Shown here piece after piece: positions 7,968 through 14,003 of a DNA stretch of 64,000 nt; the first letter of the stretch is position 1, and each line of letters starts with the position of its first letter. Source of the stretch: Haliea salexigens DSM 19537 (GTDB lineage Bacteria; Pseudomonadota; Gammaproteobacteria; Pseudomonadales; Halieaceae); NCBI RefSeq assembly GCF_000423125.1, contig NZ_AUHJ01000002.1:248001-312000 (forward strand). Reading direction: 5' to 3'. The notes beneath the pieces were generated by a model. It saw only the letters and a program-made list of their open reading frames with translations, had not been told where the DNA came from and ran no database searches. A program made the translations under genes and the position numbers.

Positions 7968-8879
7968 ATGAAGTCCTGTTATATCTCAATACCTAAGAAA
8001 AGCTGGGTGATCGAACTTGCAGATGAGCTTCGAAGTCGCGATATCAAAGCCGTTTTTGCCACGGATGTTAATGAATTTGAAGGGAGCTACGCCTCTACGG
8101 TTGCATCGGTAATTAAATCCTGCGACATAACCCTGTGTATAGCTGACGATGAAAGGTCTCTCAAATCTGTGCTCTTTGAAGCAGGCATAGCTTTTGGTAT
8201 TGGGAAAAAGGTTTTATTGGCCACTTCCTACGATGCTGGAAACATACCGATCGACTATTCTGAGTTTCCGATCATCCGTTTGGACTCATCCCATTACCAG
8301 GAAATAGCGAGCTATGTGGAGGAGGTTTTAAGGTACGGAAAAAAGCCTACTTCAAAAAAGAAATATAACTTCATACCTAGCAAGCCGATCGGAGCCTATT
8401 CTCAGAAGTACGTAGAATCATTGCGTGAAATTGAAGAAAAAATCTTGGGTGCCTGTGATAAAGGAAAAGTGTCTCGGGAATTCGAGAAGCTAATCGCTGA
8501 AGCTATAAGAAAGTCGGGGGTTAACATAGTCTCAGAATTTCGATCTGGAAAATATAGACCAGACATAGCAATTTGGAGTGATGAGCTCACGTATATTGGC
8601 GCAAACCCACTAATCGTGGAAGTAAAGTCAAGAATCAAATCACTTTCTGAACTTGAGCGAGTTGTAGACAAACTTAATCACTACCTCTTGGATTCAAACT
8701 CGAAATATGGCCTCTTAATCTATCTCAGTGGCCCGGAGCGAGACCAGTACTTCTATGACCTGCCATCAAATATCATTGCCGTTTCTGCTTTCGAATTGCT
8801 GAGATCGTTGGAGGGTAATAGTTTTGGTGAAGTTATAAGAGATCTTAGAAACCAGCGTGTTCATGGCATGAGGGGATAA
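7968..8879 (+). CDS. TIR-like/deoxyribosyltransferase-like domain fused to PD-(D/E)XK nuclease
   Basis: A 303-residue two-domain protein in cassette 2. Residues 1-120 look like the TIR/nucleoside-deoxyribosyltransferase superfamily: MKSCYISIPKKSW first strand, VIKSCDITLCIADDE, and LFEAGIAFGIGKKVLLA with E71 at the place of the conserved catalytic Glu. Residues 165-290 look like a restriction-endonuclease fold: EFEKLIAEAIRKSG, YRPDIAIW with D199, and PLIVEVKSR with E218-V-K220. Inference: an NAD- or nucleotide-sensing or cleaving domain that controls DNA cleavage, as in phage-defence effectors. The next gene starts one base after this stop, so they form one operon. Codon use is AT-rich compared with the flanks. 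Confidence 0.65.
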   Translation: MKSCYISIPKKSWVIELADELRSRDIKAVFATDVNEFEGSYASTVASVIKSCDITLCIADDERSLKSVLFEAGIAFGIGKKVLLATSYDAGNIPIDYSEFPIIRLDSSHYQEIASYVEEVLRYGKKPTSKKKYNFIPSKPIGAYSQKYVESLREIEEKILGACDKGKVSREFEKLIAEAIRKSGVNIVSEFRSGKYRPDIAIWSDELTYIGANPLIVEVKSRIKSLSELERVVDKLNHYLLDSNSKYGLLIYLSGPERDQYFYDLPSNIIAVSAFELLRSLEGNSFGEVIRDLRNQRVHGMRG

Positions 8880-8880
8880 G

Positions 8881-9414
8881 ATGGCTACATTATCCCTAGC
8901 TAAAATTTCTGGCTATGTTGCGCAAGGCCAAGCTGCGACAACAACCAAAGGGAAAGGTGATGCATTTGAAGAGTTGCTCTGTTATGTTGTTGGAAAAGTA
9001 CCTGGAATATCTATTACAAGACGAAATGTACTAAACGATGCTCATTCAGAAGAAGTAGATATCGCTTTTTTCAATGAGCAGAAGCTAAAGGGCTTCTTCT
9101 TTCTACCAAATTTCATCTTAGCGGAATGTAAAAACTGGTCCAAGCCCTTAGGAAGTATCGAAGTGAATTGGTTTGATACAAAGCTCAAAAATAGAGGACT
9201 AAGTTTCGGAATTCTATTTGCTGCAAACGGTATTTCCGGCGAAGCTGCAGAAAGAACAGCGGCAAGAGATGTTATTTCGAACTCGCTCAAGGAAGGCCGC
9301 GATATTGTTGTGATCACTCAAGATGAATTGATGGCTATTGCGACCACTGACCAGCTATGCCAATTGATTAAAGAAAAAATATGCGACCTAAAGGTAAGTG
9401 GCACCGTAATTTAG
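8881..9414 (+). CDS. restriction-endonuclease-fold protein (cassette 2, second gene)
   Basis: A 177-residue protein whose ATG lies one base after the stop of the TIR-like/nuclease fusion, so it is co-translated with it. A PD-(D/E)XK pattern is visible: F29-E30-E31 in a first helix, E58-E59-V-D60 before a strand, and ILAECKNWSKPL with E82-C-K84. It continues with a NWFDTKLKNRGLSFGILFA segment typical of restriction-endonuclease-like cores that handle DNA or tRNA. No DNA-binding domain is evident. It may be the cutting partner or dimer partner of the fusion protein. The pair forms a two-gene cassette, which is less common than one gene per cassette. It stops at 9414, directly before attC site 2. 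Confidence 0.65.
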   Translation: MATLSLAKISGYVAQGQAATTTKGKGDAFEELLCYVVGKVPGISITRRNVLNDAHSEEVDIAFFNEQKLKGFFFLPNFILAECKNWSKPLGSIEVNWFDTKLKNRGLSFGILFAANGISGEAAERTAARDVISNSLKEGRDIVVITQDELMAIATTDQLCQLIKEKICDLKVSGTVI

Positions 9415-9415
9415 C

Positions 9416-9475
9416 TTCTAAAAACTCAAAGCACTCGGGCGCAGAAAAACTGCGCCAGTGTTTGAGGCGTTAAAT
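9416..9475. repeat. attC-like site 2 (best-formed hairpin)
   Basis: TCAAAGCACT (9426-9435) pairs with AGTGTTTGA (9457-9465), leaving G9431 extrahelical. The apical stem GGCGCAG (9438-9444) / CTGCGCC (9450-9456) is perfect with an AAAAA loop. AAC at 9423-9425 faces GGCGTTAAAT, whose GTTAAAT (9469-9475) fits the R' consensus GTTRRRY. The single unpaired base on one arm is the hallmark of attC. Confidence 0.7.
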
Positions 9476-9488
9476 TTCAGGAGACTCC

Positions 9489-9915
9489 ATGGCACTTCCA
9501 GGATACTAAGGATATTGTTGACCTTATGAAGAAGGGGGCAACGATTTAGGCTCAAGAGAAAATCATTGAGCTGCGCGAGTCAGCGCTCGAACTCCAGGGA
9601 GATAACATAAATCTCAAGAATCAGGTTTTGGAGGTTCAAGAACGGGTGCGCAACTTAGAGTGGTTTGAATGCGAGCACTGTCCGAAGTGTCGAAAGCCGG
9701 CGTGGGTTGTCGAATTTAGTAAGCGTGATCGCCAGTTTGGGCGGTTGGGCGGAATTCGTAGCGAATACAATTGCACTGAATGCGGTTTTACTGAGTCGAA
9801 GTTGATCACGCAAAAAGAAAATTTAGCAAGGCTATTAAATTCGCTCACTACGATCGCCGGACGCTCGCAAGCTCTCGCTCCGCGCCGGGACGCCACAACT
9901 GGCGACTCTGCTTGA
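9489..9915 (+). pseudogene. decayed coiled-coil/zinc-finger protein gene (cassette 3)
   Basis: An ATG at 9489 with AGGAG 6 bases upstream begins MALPG, then the frame breaks at about 9501. One frame over the text resumes as DTKDIVDLMKKGATI, meets an amber TAG at 9547-9549 (one base from GAG), and goes on as AQEKIIELRESALELQ with a coiled coil. It then reaches a zinc-ribbon-like part, CEHCPKCRKPAW and YNCTECGF. So one frameshift and one stop disrupt a protein of about 142 codons; a TTG at 9628 could still start the 95-residue C-terminal part. The last 30 codons read through the attC. Proteins of this small type recur near mobile DNA; function unknown. Confidence 0.65.
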
Positions 9916-9928
9916 AGCGTTATGAGGC
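9819..9928. repeat. attC-like site 3 (weakly defined 5' side)
   Basis: The 3' end GCTTGAAGCGTTATGAGGC (9910-9928) is a good L'-R' end with GTTATGA. The cassette start TTAAATTTC (9471-9479) partly complements AAATTTAGC (9819-9827), which would be R''. Inner pairing (ATCGCCGG / CTGGCGAC region) is imperfect. The 3' junction is convincing; the 5' limit is approximate. Confidence 0.5.
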
Positions 9929-9963
9929 GCTAGCTGATCAATACCTTGACTGGGAGAATGAAA

Positions 9964-10350
9964 ATGGTTAATCGTAACTTTCGGCTGAAAGCCGGTTTCG
10001 CTGGGGGACTCTGTATACTGTTATTGTCTAGTTTCGCCAATGCTGAAACCGCAGTCGGTCGCTGGTGTGACCGGGCAGTCCCGAGCATGCCTCAATTCAA
10101 TAGAGTAATGACCATTGTTTTAACGCAAGATGGGCACGTTGAGTTAAGGTCGGAGTTTATTGATGGCTCCAGTTCAGTGCTAGAGCTTCAAGAGCTTTCC
10201 GGAAATATGTATGCACTTGCGAACTCTCAGTCGGGAGAGCGGTACAGAACCATTTCTGATGACGGCAGCTTACAGCTTCTGGATGCAGATGGTCTTGTCA
10301 GAACGGCCCTCCGATTAGAGGACAGCCCTCAAACGGGTGAGTGTGGTTGA
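9964..10350 (+). CDS. secreted protein of unknown function (cassette 4)
   Basis: A 128-residue protein with a strong Sec signal peptide (residues 1-27, hydrophobic core GGLCILLLSSFANA). The start ATG 9964 is chosen because GGGAG (9951-9955) lies at normal spacing and the signal peptide then begins MVNRNFRLKAG. The mature part contains two Cys (WCD near residue 35 and GECG at the end) that could form a disulphide, and alternating beta-type segments (MTIVLTQDGHVELRSEF, YRTISDDGSLQLLDADG). No known motif was recognised. It is the only gene in a cassette bounded by a perfect 10-base complement at 9920-9929 and 10357-10366. Exported small proteins are frequent cargo of chromosomal integrons. Confidence 0.7.
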   Translation: MVNRNFRLKAGFAGGLCILLLSSFANAETAVGRWCDRAVPSMPQFNRVMTIVLTQDGHVELRSEFIDGSSSVLELQELSGNMYALANSQSGERYRTISDDGSLQLLDADGLVRTALRLEDSPQTGECG

Positions 10351-10356
10351 TGAGAA

Positions 10357-10441
10357 CGCCTCATAACCAAGTGCAGCAGTTCGCGCCTGATGGCGCCGGA
10401 CGTCAGCCCCGCTGCCGCCGCAGTGCACGGCCTTATGGGGC
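10357..10441. repeat. attC-like site 4
   Basis: CGCCTCATAACCAAGTGCA (10357-10375) and GTGCACGGCCTTATGGGGC (10423-10441) are long imperfect complements (CATAA/TTATG and GTGCA/TGCAC blocks). The R' position reads CTTATGG rather than GTTATGG. R'' is the exact complement of the cassette's 5' end at 9920-9929. This is a strong attC candidate with one damaged R' base. Confidence 0.7.
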
Positions 10442-10501
10442 GGTCACTCCCAAGTAAGATTCTTCAATTCACGTAGGCCCTTTTGCAAGTAATTCAAGAG
10501 T

Positions 10502-11137
10502 ATGAATGACGATCGCATAGTTCCATTTCGCATGACCTCTCAGTTATCGGAGTTTGATGCTGCGCTATCTGATGATGTGGCTGCAGCTATGCGAGAGCAG
10601 CGAAGATCAGTGTTTTCTGGTAACAATGTGTATAGTTATTCACATGGGACCAGGTGGCACTCAAGATCAACTGAAGAATCTGCGGACGATGAAGATGATG
10701 AAATGCAGGTTCACTCTATGGAAGTTAGGGTTACATTTGAGGAGATCGTCGCTAACGACGTTGGCGCCTTGAGTCGATATGTGAATGCGGTTGTGAGCGG
10801 GATGATGCAGGAGCTTATGCGCGCCATGTATCAGGCCCTCAACGAGTCTACAGAAAAGACAGGAAACGTGGTTAATGCAAAAGGCGGTGGTTTCAAAGCC
10901 GAGCAGTTTATAGAGATGCTCGAGAAAATTGAATTTGGGGTGGATCGAAACGGTAATGTGTCATTCCCAGAAATACACGCAGGGCCCGAACTAGCGGAAA
11001 AGATGCTGAAAGAGTTGTCGGCACAGGGGCCAGGCTTCGAGGAGCGCGTTAGGAAAATTACTCAGAAAAAAAGCCAAGCAGCGTTAGAAAAGGAAGGAGA
11101 ACGCAAATCGAGATTTCCCAGAAGAGGTAAGGACTAG
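10502..11137 (+). CDS. unknown partner of the caspase-like gene (cassette 5)
   Basis: A 211-residue cytoplasmic protein of unknown family. The N-terminal half is polar with an acidic stretch (STEESADDEDDEM near residue 60). The middle is helical (LSRYVNAVVSGMMQELMRAM). A region near 125-165 (FKAEQFIEMLEKIEFGVDRNG) is followed by a very basic C-terminus (KSQAALEKEGERKSRFPRRG). No catalytic motif is seen. The stop is 2 bases before the GTG of the caspase-like gene, so they are co-translated. In bacterial caspase-like systems the neighbour is often a sensor, a substrate or a pore-forming effector; the acidic and basic tails would suit a protease substrate or a nucleic-acid contact, but this is inference. 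Confidence 0.6.
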   Translation: MNDDRIVPFRMTSQLSEFDAALSDDVAAAMREQRRSVFSGNNVYSYSHGTRWHSRSTEESADDEDDEMQVHSMEVRVTFEEIVANDVGALSRYVNAVVSGMMQELMRAMYQALNESTEKTGNVVNAKGGGFKAEQFIEMLEKIEFGVDRNGNVSFPEIHAGPELAEKMLKELSAQGPGFEERVRKITQKKSQAALEKEGERKSRFPRRGKD

Positions 11138-11139
11138 CT

Positions 11140-13026
11140 GTGAAAGTTTTGGTTGCTGTTGGCTGTGATCATTACTCCTGTGATGAGCTCTCCAATTTAG
11201 CTGGAGCTGAAAATGACGCAAGCGCGATATTTGAAGCTCTCGTAAACAGTGATACATCTATTTATGACAAGAAGCATTCTATCTTGCTTCATTCCCCTAC
11301 TTCTCAAGAAGTAAAGGAAGCAATACAGAGCATTATTTTTGTCGACGTTGGAATTGAACTTTCCTTTTTCTTCGCCGGTCACGGTGGCGTCAAAGATGGG
11401 GCATATTTCCTATGTGCAAGCGATACTATGATCGATCGGCTTACCGTTTCTGCTCTTGGGATGACAGAACTTTTCATGTGGCTTAATGAAGCGAACGTGC
11501 GCGACTCGAATATTGTAATCGATGCCTGCCAAGCTGGAGGAATCGCATACGATGTGGCAACTTTTCTGAAGCCGACTAATATTGGGGCTCTTGGCACCCC
11601 CTCTTTATCGGTATTGGCCGCAGCAGCTGCCGATCAGAACGCTAGAGAAATTAATGGGCACGGCATAGCCACGGCCGCTCTATTGAAGTGTTTGTCAGGG
11701 GAGGAATGCGTACTAGCTGATCGGCCGAGTCTCAGCTTGAGCGAAATAGGATATTCGGTGGCTGAGCTAATGAGCAGCAATGATCAACAGGCACCGGTAA
11801 ATTGGGGGCTAAACCTCTTTGGTCGAACACAGTTTTGCCGTAACCCATGTTTCGCCGAATCCAAAACACCTGTTATAGGACTGCCAGAAGGACTGCGGAG
11901 TGGCGTGGTCGACGCAATTGTAATTGCCAAACATACGAACAGGATATGGGAGCTTTATCTCACTAGTTCAAACCATTTCGACGCTATTAGCTTCTTACGC
12001 TTAACGCAATCAGTTTTGAGCGACCTTCCTCCCGAATCCGAGGCTGCACCTGCCATAGTAGATGGTTTAGCCAATACCTTCCTGCCTCTTTTGGCTGGTT
12101 CGAGCGACCCATTCGAAGAGGTCGAATTGCTCGGTGCATGCATAGCATCGCTATTGCGCTATGTCGACGACCAAGTTGTGGCGAGCATCGTGAGTACTAT
12201 GGCCAAACAACTAGTGGGGTCAATTAGTTCCGCGGCCCGAGCCGTTTGCGCCTCGCTCGAAGAAAACGAGTATCACTTATTGAGTGACCACACCGCTTTA
12301 GCCGACTTATACTTTCTTCCGATTAGGATTCTTCGAATTCTCGGTTGGCTCGGTGCAGCGAAAATTATCGCCGATACATTAGAAGGTGAAGTGCCGCATG
12401 ATGCCCCTAGCACGGAAGAATTGGTTCGTAAAATTCTAGAACTATATGCATGCTCCATCGTCGCCGTATCCGATGAGCAAGCGTGTGGCCTTGTCGTGTT
12501 CTTGTGCGCTGCACAAGACATGAACTTGTCGGAAGAGGCCGAGCAGATCTTCGGCTTACTTTGCCATTCCTTTCACCGTTATAAGGGGCGCGTTGCCGTG
12601 CCACAATTATCCGGATCAGGTGCATACAGATTCACAAGGAGTCGTGCTGCGGGAAATAAGTCAACATGCGAGGAACTAATTGCCAGTCCAACTGAGTTTT
12701 TGTCAGCATTGTTACTGGCATCTGAAAAAATGTCTCTGACAGACATTATCGATGACTTCATAGAGGATTTTGATCACGTCCCCGGCAATCTGTTTGTGCC
12801 TGGCAGCTACGCCATTTTCGCTGATGAGAGGATCGTAGATGGCGTGAACTACACGTACATGATTGGACATGGTGTGTGGGCGGTTCGCGACTTCTGCGGC
12901 ACTTGGGATGCTGTTTGCAAGCAGATTGAGAAGGATTCGGGGCTTAAATCAGGAGCCGCTCAGATCGGAGCAATATGCGCTGCACTAGTTCAGCAGGATC
13001 GCACTCCTTGGTTCATATGGCGCTAA
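11140..13026 (+). CDS. caspase-like (peptidase C14) protease with long C-terminal region
   Basis: A 628-residue protein. Residues 1-235 form a caspase-like domain: the first strand KVLVAVGCDHY, the catalytic His in SFFFAGHGG (H81) and the catalytic Cys in IVIDACQAGG (C130) followed by the typical LAAAAADQNARE. The remaining 390 residues are mostly helical (EEVELLGACIASLLRYVDDQ, LYFLPIRILRILGWLGAAK) and may sense a signal or bind the partner. It ends with YMIGHGVWAVRDFCGTWDAV. Bacterial caspase-like proteases cleave partner proteins and often act in abortive anti-phage responses. The GTG start lies 2 bases after the upstream gene. The whole operon fits in one integron-type cassette. Protease call firm; role inferred. 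Confidence 0.8.
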   Translation: MKVLVAVGCDHYSCDELSNLAGAENDASAIFEALVNSDTSIYDKKHSILLHSPTSQEVKEAIQSIIFVDVGIELSFFFAGHGGVKDGAYFLCASDTMIDRLTVSALGMTELFMWLNEANVRDSNIVIDACQAGGIAYDVATFLKPTNIGALGTPSLSVLAAAAADQNAREINGHGIATAALLKCLSGEECVLADRPSLSLSEIGYSVAELMSSNDQQAPVNWGLNLFGRTQFCRNPCFAESKTPVIGLPEGLRSGVVDAIVIAKHTNRIWELYLTSSNHFDAISFLRLTQSVLSDLPPESEAAPAIVDGLANTFLPLLAGSSDPFEEVELLGACIASLLRYVDDQVVASIVSTMAKQLVGSISSAARAVCASLEENEYHLLSDHTALADLYFLPIRILRILGWLGAAKIIADTLEGEVPHDAPSTEELVRKILELYACSIVAVSDEQACGLVVFLCAAQDMNLSEEAEQIFGLLCHSFHRYKGRVAVPQLSGSGAYRFTRSRAAGNKSTCEELIASPTEFLSALLLASEKMSLTDIIDDFIEDFDHVPGNLFVPGSYAIFADERIVDGVNYTYMIGHGVWAVRDFCGTWDAVCKQIEKDSGLKSGAAQIGAICAALVQQDRTPWFIWR

Positions 13027-13081
13027 ACCCGGAAGACTTCATATCTTACATCGCTGGGAAACTCAGTGGCGGTAGAGGCAT

Positions 13082-13153
13082 GCCCCATAACCAGCACAAG
13101 CAGTTTGCTTCCTTCGGTCACCGGAGAGGCCTAACGGTCGGCCGCTGTTGTAA
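13082..13153. repeat. attC-like site 5 (degenerate 3' half)
   Basis: GCCCCATAAC (13082-13091) is the R'' box, and its first nine bases exactly complement the cassette start TTATGGGGC at 10433-10441. AACCAGC pairs with GCTGTT (13145-13150), leaving one extra C. The centre CCTTCGGTCACCGGAGAGG forms the apical stem. The R' position GTTGTAA departs from consensus. Confidence 0.55.
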
Positions 13154-13173
13154 GAATCATCCGGAGTTATCTG

Positions 13174-13953
13174 TTGACTAGCAGAACCGCTTGGACCCGG
13201 GAACAGTTGCTGATCGCATTCGGTTTGTACTGTTGGCTACCTTTTGGGAAGCTGCACTACAGAAACCCTGACATCATTGAGAATGCGGAGAGAATCGGGA
13301 GAACACCATCCGCGCTCGCTATGAAGCTGACAAATATAGCAAGCCTAGACCCAGCAATAGTGGCAAGTGGTCGCTCGGGTTTGTCGGGTGCCTCAGCCGC
13401 GGATAAGGCCATGTGGCAAGAAATGAATGAAAACTGGGATCAGTTCGTAATGGCAGTCCACGCGGCTCAGGAGAGGCTTTCTGTTGGTCACGATTTGGCC
13501 GGGGAGAGAGGAGAATACAGAGACTCTGTCGAAGACGTCAGCTTTTTAGGATCGACAAAGGAGTCACTCGTTAGTGTCCGCGTAGGGCAGGCATTCTTCC
13601 GTAATTCTGTGCTCAGCGCATATGACTACCGGTGCTGTGTAAGCGGTCTTGCGTTACCTCAGTTGTTGGTCGCGAGTCATATTGTTCCCTGGAGCCAGGA
13701 TGAACACAATCGATTGAACCCCAGGAATGGATTGGCGATGTCAGTTCTGCACGATAAGGCGTTTGATCGTGGTTTTATAACGATCGCAAATGATCTGACT
13801 GTGCGGGTCTCATCTTCCGCCATGAAGAATGCAGATCCATTTTTTTGTTCAGCTATCGCTGCGTACGATGGCAAGCCGATAGTGCTTCCCGAAAAATTTA
13901 GACCTGACCCGAGTTTCTTGCAGTATCACCGGAATCAGGTTTTCAATGACTGA
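13174..13953 (+). CDS. HNH endonuclease
   Basis: A 259-residue HNH nuclease. The C-terminal half holds the motif YDYRCCVSGL (C154, C155), then ASHIVPWSQDEHNRLNPRNG with the metal-side H169 and N185, and SVLHDKAFD with H193 and D198. This is the layout of restriction-type HNH proteins that cut DNA. The N-terminal 130 residues carry no recognised domain; residues 25-60 (HYRNPDIIENAERIGRTPSA) look like a DNA-reading helical region found upstream of such HNH domains. It starts with TTG at 13174 after GGAG (13163-13166). It lies just beyond attC site 5 and has no attC of its own downstream, so it is either the array's last cassette with a lost site or an ordinary neighbour. Confidence 0.75.
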   Translation: MTSRTAWTREQLLIAFGLYCWLPFGKLHYRNPDIIENAERIGRTPSALAMKLTNIASLDPAIVASGRSGLSGASAADKAMWQEMNENWDQFVMAVHAAQERLSVGHDLAGERGEYRDSVEDVSFLGSTKESLVSVRVGQAFFRNSVLSAYDYRCCVSGLALPQLLVASHIVPWSQDEHNRLNPRNGLAMSVLHDKAFDRGFITIANDLTVRVSSSAMKNADPFFCSAIAAYDGKPIVLPEKFRPDPSFLQYHRNQVFND

Positions 13954-14003
13954 GTTCGAGTGGGGCTGTAGTCGGTTCCTAGAGTCATTTTTGAGTCAGG
14001 CGA

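Larger units (their letters stand above)
7462..13153 (+). mobile_element. integron-type cassette array lacking integrase (CALIN)
   Basis: Five consecutive AT-richer units, all genes on the plus strand, are each closed by an attC-like imperfect palindrome. Cassette boundaries follow the integron rule that bases after the recombined G complement the cassette's own R'' box. TTATGAGGCG (9920-9929) is the exact complement of CGCCTCATAA (10357-10366), and TTATGGGGC (10433-10441) of GCCCCATAA (13082-13090). TTACATGTC (7462-7470) matches GACACGTAA (7884-7892) at 8 of 9. Units: 7462-7936, 7937-9471, 9472-9919, 9920-10432 and 10433-13147. No intI gene or clear attI is in the window. Several R' boxes have drifted from GTTRRRY, suggesting an old, partly immobilised array. 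Confidence 0.75.

Noticed and set aside
9547-9549. Amber codon as programmed recoding
   Set aside because: A separate frameshift lies nearby, so decay is the simpler reading.
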